64,000 bases of DNA, from NCBI GenBank assembly GCA_017439665.1, contig JAFSIS010000078.1, positions 25,067-89,066 of the forward strand, written 5' to 3'. The notes below the pieces were generated by a model. The model was not told the origin of the DNA, made no database searches, and saw only the letters and a list, made by a program, of their open reading frames with translations. Numbering within the stretch: position 1 is the stretch's first letter; every line of letters begins with the position of its first letter. The stretch comes from Lachnospiraceae bacterium. GTDB taxonomy: Bacteria; Bacillota; Clostridia; Lachnospirales; Lachnospiraceae. This document shows, piece by piece, positions 8,404 to 16,035 of the stretch. Both the position numbers and the translations under genes were made by a program.

Positions 8404-8439
8404 GTTTTTTTGAAACCAAACTACAACATCCTGTAGCTT

Positions 8440-8937
8440 CTACTCATTTCCTTTAAAAATATCCATCAGATTAGCAAAACGGATATCCGGGACAAAGGTA
8501 TCACAGCCACAGCTTCCCTCATTCAGATTCTGACCACAGGAGGGGCAGATCCCTTTGCAATCCTCATGGCATAAAATCTTCGTAGGCCAGCAAACCTGTA
8601 ATTCCTCTTCCAGCAAAAGCTCCAGATTCAGGTCATATTCGTCCATAAATCCCTGATCATCCTCTTCCTCAGGAATCTCCATCCCCGGAGCATAGACGAT
8701 CCGCTCAAACCGAAGGGGAAGTCTGGTAGGCACAGGAGAAAGGCAGCGGTCACAGGCAAGCGTAAATTCCAGTTCACACTCTCCCTTTATCTCTACCTTT
8801 CCTTTTCCTATATTTTCCAGAGATAAAAATAAGGGCGTGGCCTTTTTTATCCTGTCCTTTCCAAATCCTTTAAGCGGAAACTCCAATTGCAGTTCTTCTT
8901 TCTTCTGCTCCTGGCTGAACATCTGTGATAAATTCAT
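8440..8937 (-). CDS. yceD: YceD/DUF177 family zinc-motif protein
   Basis: A 165-residue DUF177 protein. It carries the family's cysteine pairs: CDRC in the middle, and CHEDCKGICPSCGQNLNEGSC near the C-terminus, followed by the typical FVPDIRFANL. In bacteria and plastids members are needed for normal 23S rRNA accumulation and are genetically linked to L32. The start has a GGGTGAGG site. It is followed on the same strand by rpmF after an unusually long gap, and preceded by ackA with a foldback element (8971-9024) between them, so read-through from pta-ackA is possible. Confidence 0.93.
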   Translation of the reverse strand: MNLSQMFSQEQKKEELQLEFPLKGFGKDRIKKATPLFLSLENIGKGKVEIKGECELEFTLACDRCLSPVPTRLPLRFERIVYAPGMEIPEEEDDQGFMDEYDLNLELLLEEELQVCWPTKILCHEDCKGICPSCGQNLNEGSCGCDTFVPDIRFANLMDIFKGNE

Positions 8938-8970
8938 AGCCTCACCCTTTTCTTTCTTTATTATTTTTAC

Positions 8971-9024
8971 AACTATTCAGGACAGGAAAAATCGAAAGGA
9001 ATTTCGAGCCTGACCTGAATAGTT
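8971..9024. repeat. short foldback element between ackA and yceD
   Basis: AACTATTCAGG (8971-8981) and CCTGAATAGTT (9014-9024) form a perfect 11-bp inverted repeat around a 32-nt interior. It begins 9 nt after the ackA stop. It belongs to the same family as 5547-5698 and 10280-10332 and could act as an intercistronic stem-loop. Confidence 0.75.
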
Positions 9025-9033
9025 CCTTCTATA

Positions 9034-10230
9034 TTACTTTACAAGTGCGTAGGTATCTCTTGCGATCATCAGCTCTTCGTTGGTAGGGATAACCATAACC
9101 TTGGGACCCTCTGCATTGGAAGAAATAATGATATCCTCTCCACGCTTACCGTTTGCTTCCTTATCCAGAGTAATTCCGGTAAAGGCCAGCTTCTCACAGA
9201 TCATGGAACGAACCAGTCCGCTGTTCTCACCTACACCGGCAGTAAAGCAGATACCGTCAACACCATTCAGAGCTACCATATAAGAACCAATGTATTTTGC
9301 CACTCTGTAGCAGAAAGCTTCCAGGGTTCTGGTTCCTGCATCATCCCCCTTTGCATGAGCCTCTTCCAGATCTCTGAAGTCAGAAGATAAGCCGCCGGAA
9401 ATGCCTAAAACACCGGATTCCTTATTCAGCATGTTCATGATCTGCTCAATGGTTTTATTCTCTTTTTTCGCAATAAATTCAATGATGGCAGGATCAAGGT
9501 CACCACTTCTGGTTCCCATGATCAGACCCTCAAGAGGAGTAAGACCCATGGAAGTATCTACACATTTTCCATTCTTCACTGCAGAAACGGAAGCACCGTT
9601 ACCCAGGTGGCAAACGATGATCTTGCTGTCTTCATAGCTCTTGCCCAGTAACCTGGCAGCCTGCTGGGAAACGTAGGAATGGCTGGTTCCGTGGAAACCG
9701 TAGCGACGTACCTTATATTTGCTGTAATACTCATAAGGAATACCGTAAAGGTAAGCTTCCTTGGGCATGGTCTGATGGAAAGCCGTATCAAATACACCTA
9801 CCATGGGCACACCGGGCATCAGTTCCTTACAGGCATTGATACCAATCAGGTTAGCAGGATTGTGAAGAGGTGCAAGGTCGTTGCATTCTTCAATTCCCTT
9901 GATCACTTCATCGGTAAGGATGGTGGAAGCAGCAAACTTCTCTCCGCCGTGTACGATACGATGTCCAACAGCATTGATTTCTTCCAGACTCTTTACTACG
10001 CCTACTTCTTTGTCGCAAAGAGAATCCAACACCAGCTTTACGGCTGCAGTGTGATCAGGCATGGGAACAACGGTAGTCACCTTTTCTCCGCCTGTAGGGG
10101 AGTATACCAGCTGGCTTCCCTCAATACCGATTCTCTCACACAGACCTTTTGCAATCAGTTCTTCATTTTCTGCATTAATCAACTGAAATTTTAAAGATGA
10201 GCTTCCACAGTTAAGTACCAATACATTCAT
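9034..10230 (-). CDS. ackA: acetate kinase
   Basis: A 398-residue enzyme that converts acetyl phosphate and ADP to acetate and ATP, the energy-yielding last step of acetogenic fermentation. It begins MNVLVLNCGSSSLKFQ, the conserved phosphate-binding start. It contains RIVHGG, GVFDTAFHQ, FHGTSH (the transition-state histidine region), HLGNGAS and FTAGVGENSG, in the expected order and at the expected length. The ATG at 10230 is chosen because GGAGGAAAAAAG precedes it; an upstream in-frame extension has no ribosome binding site. It lies 110 nt downstream of pta with a foldback element between them, and is almost certainly co-transcribed with it. Confidence 0.98.
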   Translation of the reverse strand: MNVLVLNCGSSSLKFQLINAENEELIAKGLCERIGIEGSQLVYSPTGGEKVTTVVPMPDHTAAVKLVLDSLCDKEVGVVKSLEEINAVGHRIVHGGEKFAASTILTDEVIKGIEECNDLAPLHNPANLIGINACKELMPGVPMVGVFDTAFHQTMPKEAYLYGIPYEYYSKYKVRRYGFHGTSHSYVSQQAARLLGKSYEDSKIIVCHLGNGASVSAVKNGKCVDTSMGLTPLEGLIMGTRSGDLDPAIIEFIAKKENKTIEQIMNMLNKESGVLGISGGLSSDFRDLEEAHAKGDDAGTRTLEAFCYRVAKYIGSYMVALNGVDGICFTAGVGENSGLVRSMICEKLAFTGITLDKEANGKRGEDIIISSNAEGPKVMVIPTNEELMIARDTYALVK

Positions 10231-10279
10231 TCTTTTTTCCTCCAAAACTATTATCTTCTTTTTTATCCATTCCATACAA

Positions 10280-10332
10280 AACTATTCAGGACAAGCCCAA
10301 AATCCTGTGGATTTCTGCTGTCCTGAATAATT
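10280..10332. repeat. foldback element between pta and ackA
   Basis: AACTATTCAGGACA (10280-10293) pairs with TGTCCTGAATAATT (10319-10332) with one mismatch. A small internal stem (AAATCC / GGATTT) is present. It starts 7 nt after the pta stop and sits inside the pta-ackA operon. It has no T-tract, so it is not an obvious terminator. Confidence 0.8.
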
Positions 10333-10339
10333 GATTATC

Positions 10340-11341
10340 TTATACCAGCTGTGACTGTACTGCTGTTAAAGCAACTACACCCACGATATCTTCCCAGCTG
10401 CATCCGCGGGACAGATCATTAACCGGCTTTGCAATACCCTGAAGCATGGGACCGTAAGCTTCTGCCTTAGCCAGTCTCTGTACCAGCTTATAGCTGATGT
10501 TACCACAGTCCAGGTTAGGGAAGATCAGTACATTGGCATGTCCTGCCACTTCACTTCCAGGAGCCTTGGATTTACCAATAGAAGGTACTAAAGCTGAGTC
10601 AGCCTGTAATTCTCCGTCAACGGTCAGGCCGGGATACTCTGCCTTGGCAATTCTGGTAGCCTCAGCCACTTTATCCACCAGAGTATGTTTCGCACTTCCC
10701 TTGGTAGAATGGCTCAGCATGGCTACGATAGGTTTAGCACCAACCAGCTGCTTAAAGCTCTTTGCAGAGGTATCTGCAATTGCTGCCAGCTCTTCCGCAG
10801 TAGGATCCTGATTCAGACCACAGTCTGCAAAAAGGAAGGTTCCGTTCTCGCCCATATCACAATCCGGTACGGCCATAAGGAAGAAACCGGAAACCAGCTT
10901 TACACCGGGAGCAGTTTTTAAGATCTGCAGAGAAGGTCTTAATACATCTGCTGTTGCGTGGCAGGCACCGGCAACCATACCGTCTGCATCATTAGCCTTA
11001 ACCATAACCACACCGAAGGTAAGGTAATCCTTAAGCAGGATCTCTCTTGCCTTTTCTTCCGTCATCCCCTTAGATTTTCTTGTTTCATATAAAAGATTTA
11101 CATACTCATCCAATTTATCACATCTTGAAGGATCAACAATAGTTACTCCGGTCAGATCCACTTCCAACCAGCCTGCACCATCCATGATCTTCTCCTCATT
11201 ACCTACCATAACTACGTTGGCAAGTCCTTCTTCAATGATATGAGAAGCCGCAATCAGGGTTCTCCTGTCATTGGTCTCCGGCAAAACGATGGTTCTTTTG
11301 TCCTGTCTTGCCTTTTCCTTGATAATATCTATGTATGACAT
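10340..11341 (-). CDS. pta: phosphate acetyltransferase
   Basis: A 333-residue class I (short) phosphotransacetylase that exchanges CoA of acetyl-CoA for phosphate to give acetyl phosphate for AckA. It starts MSYIDIIKEKARQDKRTIVLPE. It contains MVAGACHATADVLRP, FADCGLNQDPTAEELA, AMLSHSTKGSAKH and the C-terminal VFPNLDCGNISYK-type region (here LIFPNLDCGNISYKLVQRLA), all characteristic of the family. It is preceded by AGGGAGG and a well-spaced promoter (11377-11405). pta is the first gene of the pta-ackA unit and is divergent from tmcAL, whose enzyme uses acetate as substrate. Confidence 0.98.
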   Translation of the reverse strand: MSYIDIIKEKARQDKRTIVLPETNDRRTLIAASHIIEEGLANVVMVGNEEKIMDGAGWLEVDLTGVTIVDPSRCDKLDEYVNLLYETRKSKGMTEEKAREILLKDYLTFGVVMVKANDADGMVAGACHATADVLRPSLQILKTAPGVKLVSGFFLMAVPDCDMGENGTFLFADCGLNQDPTAEELAAIADTSAKSFKQLVGAKPIVAMLSHSTKGSAKHTLVDKVAEATRIAKAEYPGLTVDGELQADSALVPSIGKSKAPGSEVAGHANVLIFPNLDCGNISYKLVQRLAKAEAYGPMLQGIAKPVNDLSRGCSWEDIVGVVALTAVQSQLV

Positions 11342-11376
11342 AGCTATTTCCTCCCTTTTTGTCCTAGAATATCTAT

Positions 11377-11405
11377 ATTATAGCGAAATTTTTTTTTGTA
11401 TACAA
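11377..11405 (-). promoter_or_regulatory. promoter of pta-ackA
   Basis: On the minus strand TTGTAT (11400-11405) and TATAAT (11377-11382) are 17 bp apart. The spacer is A-rich. The leader to the pta ATG is about 30 nt. Confidence 0.7.
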
Positions 11406-11459
11406 CAGCCATTCCCAAAAATGATTGCACAAAAAGAAAGACAAATTTTGTTAAATCTA

Positions 11460-11489
11460 TTGACAAAATTAAGTTTTTAACAATATTCT
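11460..11489 (+). promoter_or_regulatory. promoter of tmcAL
   Basis: TTGACA (11460-11465) and TATTCT (11484-11489) are 18 bp apart on the plus strand, giving a leader of about 65 nt to the ATG at 11562. It is back-to-back with the pta promoter. Confidence 0.6.
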
Positions 11490-11561
11490 TTTTACAAGAC
11501 TACCAAAAAAGAAGCTTGTATTTTGGATACTTTTCATCCACATAATAAAGGATCTTTACCC

Positions 11562-12791
11562 ATGAAAACAGCCGGAATCATTGCAGAATATAACCCTTTC
11601 CATCAGGGACACCGCTACCATATTGAGGAGACCAGAAGACTTACCGGTGCCGATTATATCATTGTCGTGATGAGTGGTAATTTCACCCAGAGGGGGCAGG
11701 CTGCCATCATGGATAAGTATGGCCGTGCTAAGCTGGCTCTGGAAAATGGTGCTGATCTGGTTTTGGAACTTCCTGTCTGCTTTGCCGTCTCCTCCGCAAG
11801 CTATTTTGCCTCCGGAGGCGTTTCCTTACTGGACAAACTGGGCGTTGTAGATTTCCTTTCCTTTGGAAGTGAGGGGGGAAGTACCGAAGAACTTCTCTCC
11901 CTCTCCTCGTTTCTTCTGGAGGAGCCGGAAAACTTCAAGGCGCATCTGCAAACTGCACTGAAGCAGGGATATACTTATCCCAAAGCCCGTGCTCTGGCTC
12001 TGGAAAAGAGTTTTCCTGAAGGAAAGTCTGAGCTTGTCAGCTCTCCCAATAATATCCTGGCTCTTGAATATTGTACAGCCCTGTTGGCTTTTCACAGCAG
12101 CATCATCCCACTTCCTGTAAAACGCCTTCATTCAGGCTATCATGATACCGGTCTGTCTCCCACAGGATATTCTTCTGCCACCGCCATCCGAAGAGTCCTT
12201 ATCAGGGAGATTCCTGCTCTTTTGGAAGAACAGCTTCCTTCCAGTGTTTACAAATATCTGAAAAAGGAATATGACAAAACCCTTCCTCTGGACATCAATG
12301 ATTTTTCCCCCCTTCTGCAGTATCGGTTACTCATGGAGCAGCCGGAGAATCTTACCCTATATGCGGATGTTCACAGGGAGCTGGCTGACCGGATCAGTGG
12401 CAGGATCTACTCCTTTACCACCTATGAGGATTTCTGTGACCAATTAAAAACAAAAGAGCTGACCCATTCCCGGATCAGCCGTAGTTTGTTGCATATTCTG
12501 CTGGGATTAAAGGAGGATGCACTTCAAGCCACTAAGGAGGAGGGCTATTCCCGGTACGCAAAGATTCTGGGCTTCAGAAAAAGTGCCGCTCCTTTACTTC
12601 ATGCCATCAAAGCAAATACTTCCATCCCTCTGATCCCCAAGCTGGCAGATTCTGCCAAAAGCCTGGATCCGGTTTCCCGGACTATGCTGGAAGCAGATAT
12701 CCGCGCAGCTCACATTTACGAAGGTGTACTGTGCAGTAAATTTAACCGTCCTTTTCGTAATGAATACAGCAGACAGTTTCCAATCCTCTAA
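11562..12791 (+). CDS. tmcAL: tRNA(Met) cytidine acetate ligase
   Basis: A 409-residue member of the TmcAL (formerly DUF795/YlbM) nucleotidyltransferases. These use ATP and acetate to form N4-acetylcytidine at the wobble base of elongator tRNA-Met. The N-terminus MKTAGIIAEYNPFHQGHRYH carries the HxGH adenylation motif (H14-Q-G-H17). It is followed by VVMSGNFTQRGQAAI and the family's SSPNNILALEY and GYHDTGLSPTGYSSATAIR stretches. The ATG at 11562 is chosen because the homologous protein begins there; the upstream 13 codons look non-coding. It is divergent from pta-ackA, the enzymes that set the acetate/acetyl-phosphate pool. The stop codon overlaps a palindromic repeat (12789-12821). Confidence 0.93.
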   Translation: MKTAGIIAEYNPFHQGHRYHIEETRRLTGADYIIVVMSGNFTQRGQAAIMDKYGRAKLALENGADLVLELPVCFAVSSASYFASGGVSLLDKLGVVDFLSFGSEGGSTEELLSLSSFLLEEPENFKAHLQTALKQGYTYPKARALALEKSFPEGKSELVSSPNNILALEYCTALLAFHSSIIPLPVKRLHSGYHDTGLSPTGYSSATAIRRVLIREIPALLEEQLPSSVYKYLKKEYDKTLPLDINDFSPLLQYRLLMEQPENLTLYADVHRELADRISGRIYSFTTYEDFCDQLKTKELTHSRISRSLLHILLGLKEDALQATKEEGYSRYAKILGFRKSAAPLLHAIKANTSIPLIPKLADSAKSLDPVSRTMLEADIRAAHIYEGVLCSKFNRPFRNEYSRQFPIL

Positions 12792-12821
12792 GGAAACGCC
12801 TCTTTAATCAGTGTTTCCTTA
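12789..12821. repeat. stop-codon palindrome, copy A
   Basis: TAAGGAAAC and GTTTCCTTA are the arms of a 33-bp palindromic element with AATCAG in the interior. The first three bases are the tmcAL stop codon. Related copies lie at 28469-28499 and 54654-54686. It may also serve as a weak stem-loop at the 3' end, but it has no clear T-tract. Confidence 0.65.
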
Positions 12822-12876
12822 ATCATATGAAAACGGGCTGTCCCAAATGCATTCTCCGGCTTACTGCAGGATCGCC

Positions 12877-13140
12877 TTATTGTGCTTTGTCCGGATTTTT
12901 CTTCTGCAGGATCAGTAAGCCCCCTGAAACGATTGCCGTTAATGTGCATAGCCCAATCAGACCAGTGATTATATCCCGTTTTTCTTCTCCCGGAGCACTC
13001 TCAGGTATGGGGACACCACAGGCAAAATAAACCGAAGCCGGCCCCAGACCCCCTGCATGAACCGGCAAAGCCTCTTTTACAGAAGCCATTATACTAACTC
13101 CCAGCAAAAAAGCTGCTGCTGTTTTCGCGAATTTTTTCAT
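12877..13140 (-). CDS. small secreted or membrane protein
   Basis: An 87-residue protein. A signal-peptide-like start (MKKFAKTAAAFLLGVSIMAS, then a probable cleavage near VHA-GG) is followed by a Pro/Gly-rich stretch, a second hydrophobic segment (about residues 58-78, ITGLIGLCTLTAIVSGGLLI) and a short basic tail (QKKNPDKAQ). That is the layout of an LPXTG-type or pilin-like surface peptide, but no sortase motif is present. A GAGGT ribosome binding site precedes the ATG. It converges on tmcAL and lies just downstream of the phage-like gene at 13192-13485. I do not recognise a family. Confidence 0.6.
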   Translation of the reverse strand: MKKFAKTAAAFLLGVSIMASVKEALPVHAGGLGPASVYFACGVPIPESAPGEEKRDIITGLIGLCTLTAIVSGGLLILQKKNPDKAQ

Positions 13141-13191
13141 ATGTCTTTTACCTCATTTTATTTTGCTCTCTTTTGCCGTTTATCTTCGGCC

Positions 13192-13485
13192 CTACTCTTC
13201 CACTTTACTGAATCGATCATTGAATTTATCCTCTCCGCAGACATGTTTTGTTCCGTCTGCCTCTATAATGATGTAGTCACCCTCACCGATAAAGGTGCGG
13301 CCTCTTCTATGGCAAATATAGGGACAAACGATGCTTCCGTCTTCCTGGGTGATCTTCACCAGAAAATCCGTGACAATCCAGCCGGAGATCACCACATCTG
13401 ACCATAACTCAAAGCCGTCTTCCATTCCCTGCCCCACTGTGTATTGGTTTGCTTCTGCCTCAATAGGTGTTCTTTTGTATTTCAC
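13192..13485 (-). CDS. phage-type small protein (MKYxxxPxxxEAxQ family)
   Basis: A 97-residue protein starting at GTG (13483-13485) with AGGAGG seven to eight nt upstream. The N-terminal MKYKRTPIEAEANQYTVG and the C-terminal GEGDYIIIEADGTKHVCGEDKFNDRFSKVEE follow the pattern of a widespread small protein of Firmicutes phages. In those, an N-terminal MKYRKKPVxxEAxQ is joined to a C-terminal GDYII...G....C..D.F...Y.KVE module. Function is unknown in that family. No other phage gene is nearby, so this is either a solitary relic or a domesticated gene. A foldback element end (13508-13519) lies just upstream. Confidence 0.6.
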   Translation of the reverse strand: MKYKRTPIEAEANQYTVGQGMEDGFELWSDVVISGWIVTDFLVKITQEDGSIVCPYICHRRGRTFIGEGDYIIIEADGTKHVCGEDKFNDRFSKVEE

Positions 13486-13507
13486 TTTTTACCCTCCTGA
13501 TATTGTT

Positions 13508-13519
13508 CTGAATAGTTAC
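13508..13519. repeat. solitary foldback-element end
   Basis: CTGAATAGTTAC is identical to the right end of the element at 5547-5698. It lies directly after the UPF0210 gene's stop codon (one nt between). No partner end is visible within 200 bp. Confidence 0.6.
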
Positions 13520-13520
13520 G

Positions 13521-14885
13521 CTAATTCTTAAAGCTATGTATGGGTGCAGGAATTCTGCCCCCACGTTCGATAAAGGCTTCACAGGAAAAAGAATTTACCG
13601 GCATGATCGGGGCATAGCCCAAAAGACCGCCGAACTCCACCATCTCTCCTACCGTTTTCCCAATTACCGGAATAATCCGTACTGCCGTTGTTTTCTGATT
13701 GATCATGCCGATTGCCAGTTCATCTGCAATAATACCGGAAATGGTACTTGCCTTCGTATCTCCGGGAATGGCGATCATATCCAGTCCTACAGAGCACACA
13801 CAGGTCATGGCCTCCAGTTTCTCCAGGGTAAGTGCTCCTGCCGTTACCGCATTGATCATTCCCTGATCTTCGCTGACCGGAATAAAGGCTCCACTCAAGC
13901 CGCCTACATAGGAGGAGGCCATAACACCTCCCTTTTTCACCTGGTCATTCAACAGCGCAAGGGCTGCCGTCGTTCCCGGTGCACCTGCATATTCCAACCC
14001 CATTTCACAAAGAATGTCAGCCACGGAATCTCCGATAGCAGGGGTTGGTGCCAAAGACAGATCCACGATACCGAAAGGCACCTGCAGCCTTATGGAAGCT
14101 TCCTTTGCCACCAGCTGTCCCACCCGTGTTACCTTGAAAGCCGTCTTTTTAATGGTCTCACAAAGGACTTCAAAGTTTTCCCCTCTGACCTTTTCCAGTG
14201 CACGTTTCACTACTCCCGGTCCGCTGACTCCTACATTAATGACCTTATCCGCCTCTGTCACTCCATGAAAAGCACCTGCCATAAAGGGATTATCATCAGG
14301 TGCATTGCAGAATACCACCAGCTTGGCACAGCCAAGGGAATCTTTCTCCTTCGTCAGCCGGGCAGTCTGAAGAATCGTCTCGCCCATCAGCTTCACCGCA
14401 TCCATATTGATGCCTGTTCTGGTAGACCCAAGGTTAACAGAACTGCAGACCCTCTCCGTCACAGCCATGGCCTGGGGAATGGAACGGATTAAAAGCTCAT
14501 CTGCTGCTGTCATTCCCTTGCTGACCAATGCAGAATACCCACCGATAAAATTCACCCCTACTTTGATCGCCACTTCATCCAGAGTCCTGGCGATCTGTAC
14601 AAAATCTTCCCCGGTTTTACAGGCAGCACCTCCCACCAGAGCAATGGGTGTTACGGCAATTCTCTTATTGACGATCGGGATACCGAATTCCCGGGCAATT
14701 TCTTCTCCTGTTTCCACCAGATCCTTTGCTGCCTCATAAATTTTCTTATCAATCTTTTTACATAAAACTTCCAGATCGGAATCGATACAATCCAACAGGC
14801 TGATTCCCAGAGTAATGGTTCTGACATCCAGATTTTCCTCTTCAATCATCTTGTTGGTTTCTGCCACCTCAAATATATTTAACAT
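13521..14885 (-). CDS. UPF0210 (DUF711) family protein
   Basis: A 454-residue protein of the UPF0210/PFL-like family (COG2848), beginning [13 protein letters not shown]. Conserved stretches include [65 protein letters not shown] and [10 protein letters not shown]. Structural work places the family in a glycyl-radical-enzyme-like fold, but no reaction is established. I chose the ATG at 14885 over an in-frame GTG at 14897 because GGAGGG lies between them at correct spacing. It starts 20 nt after the ACT-domain gene. The UPF0237-UPF0210 pair is a very common two-gene unit in Firmicutes, suggesting a joint regulatory role. Confidence 0.92.
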   Translation of the reverse strand: MLNIFEVAETNKMIEEENLDVRTITLGISLLDCIDSDLEVLCKKIDKKIYEAAKDLVETGEEIAREFGIPIVNKRIAVTPIALVGGAACKTGEDFVQIARTLDEVAIKVGVNFIGGYSALVSKGMTAADELLIRSIPQAMAVTERVCSSVNLGSTRTGINMDAVKLMGETILQTARLTKEKDSLGCAKLVVFCNAPDDNPFMAGAFHGVTEADKVINVGVSGPGVVKRALEKVRGENFEVLCETIKKTAFKVTRVGQLVAKEASIRLQVPFGIVDLSLAPTPAIGDSVADILCEMGLEYAGAPGTTAALALLNDQVKKGGVMASSYVGGLSGAFIPVSEDQGMINAVTAGALTLEKLEAMTCVCSVGLDMIAIPGDTKASTISGIIADELAIGMINQKTTAVRIIPVIGKTVGEMVEFGGLLGYAPIMPVNSFSCEAFIERGGRIPAPIHSFKN

Positions 14886-14905
14886 ATTTCCCTCCACTAA
14901 AGCTC

Positions 14906-15178
14906 TTAAATACGATGCATACTGTTAAAAATATCTTCCCGCTGGCATTTGATGATCACGCCAATCTTCTCTCCCAGCTTTTCCAGGTCTTCTGCCGTCT
15001 CCCTGAACTGCTTGTTGCTGTCTGTACGGTCTACGATCATCATCATATTGAAGTATCCCTGAACAATGGTCTGGGAGATATCCAGAATATTGATATTGTT
15101 TTCCGCCAGATAAGTGCAGACTCCTGCAATAATTCCAACAGTATCCTTTCCTACTACAGTAATAATCGTTTTTTTCAT
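14906..15178 (-). CDS. ACT-domain protein, UPF0237 family
   Basis: A 90-residue protein consisting of an ACT domain. The start [20 protein letters not shown] and the [20 protein letters not shown] stretch are diagnostic of UPF0237, which resembles the amino-acid-binding ACT modules of glycine-cleavage regulators. It is preceded by AAAGGAGG and followed closely by the UPF0210 gene, its usual partner. It is probably a small-molecule sensor for that partner; the ligand is unknown. A foldback end follows the partner, not this gene. Confidence 0.93.
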   Translation of the reverse strand: MKKTIITVVGKDTVGIIAGVCTYLAENNINILDISQTIVQGYFNMMMIVDRTDSNKQFRETAEDLEKLGEKIGVIIKCQREDIFNSMHRI

Positions 15179-15199
15179 GGTACATGCCTCCTTTAAGCT

Positions 15200-16000
15200 C
15201 TATGCGATACAGATTCGGGGTGATACTTCATCCCGTTTTGCCACGGTAATAGGGAATTCATTGCCCGGACAGCCCTTTGCTCCCATGACCAGCTCTATCC
15301 GGACGGTTTCATAAGCCAGCTCCGGCAGATTGTTTTCTTTACTCAAATGTCCCAGGATCACAGCCTGCAGCCCATCGTGCAAAATCCGCTTCAAAAGCTG
15401 ACCGCTGCGTTCATTGGACAAATGTCCTCTATCTCCTAAAATACGCTGTTTTAATGCATATGGATAAGGTCCCACCTGCAACATATTTACGTCATGATTA
15501 GCCTCCAGAAACAATACATCCATTCCCTTCAGGCACTCCACCGTATAATCATTATAGGTCCCCAGATCCGTAGCTATGGCCATTTTCTGCTTCCCATGGC
15601 GAAATCGATAGGCTACCGGTTCCCCCGCATCATGGGACGTCCTCATGGGATTTACCACAATGTCCTTCACCGTAAAGCTGTTATCGGCCTGAATGGGAAT
15701 GAACAGCTCTTCTTCTATCTTTCCCAGGGAAGAGCTGTTGCGGATTGCCCGGATAGTACCTTCTGTTGCATAGATGGGAATATGATATTTTCTGCTCAAT
15801 ACTCCCAGGCCGCTGACATGGTCTGAATGTTCATGGGTAATCAGAATTCCATCCAGATCCCTGCCCGTCAGCCCCAGACTGTTTAATCCATTTTCCGTAC
15901 GTTTTCCGCTGATACCCACATCCACCAGAAGATGGGTGGACTGGGTACCCACATAAATACAGTTGCCGCTGCTTCCGCTGGCTATACTGCATAGTTCCAT
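15200..16000 (-). CDS. metallo-beta-lactamase fold hydrolase, YycJ/WalJ-like
   Basis: A 266-residue MBL-fold protein starting MELCSIASGSSGNCIYVGT, the hallmark of the YycJ/WalJ group. Metal ligands are in THEHSDH (H56, H58, D60, H61), with further histidines in MRTSHDAG, NHDVN and GHLSKENN. WalJ-type proteins are 5'-exonuclease-like MBL enzymes linked to coordination of cell division with DNA replication. The chosen start lies after the stop of the FtsA-like gene; an in-frame upstream extension would overlap it and has no ribosome binding site. It is the last gene of the polA-coaE-ftsA operon, which fits a role in replication and division. Confidence 0.88.
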   Translation of the reverse strand: MELCSIASGSSGNCIYVGTQSTHLLVDVGISGKRTENGLNSLGLTGRDLDGILITHEHSDHVSGLGVLSRKYHIPIYATEGTIRAIRNSSSLGKIEEELFIPIQADNSFTVKDIVVNPMRTSHDAGEPVAYRFRHGKQKMAIATDLGTYNDYTVECLKGMDVLFLEANHDVNMLQVGPYPYALKQRILGDRGHLSNERSGQLLKRILHDGLQAVILGHLSKENNLPELAYETVRIELVMGAKGCPGNEFPITVAKRDEVSPRICIA

Positions 16001-16035
16001 TTCTCTTATTCCTTTCCTTTGGTTAAAAAACCGCC

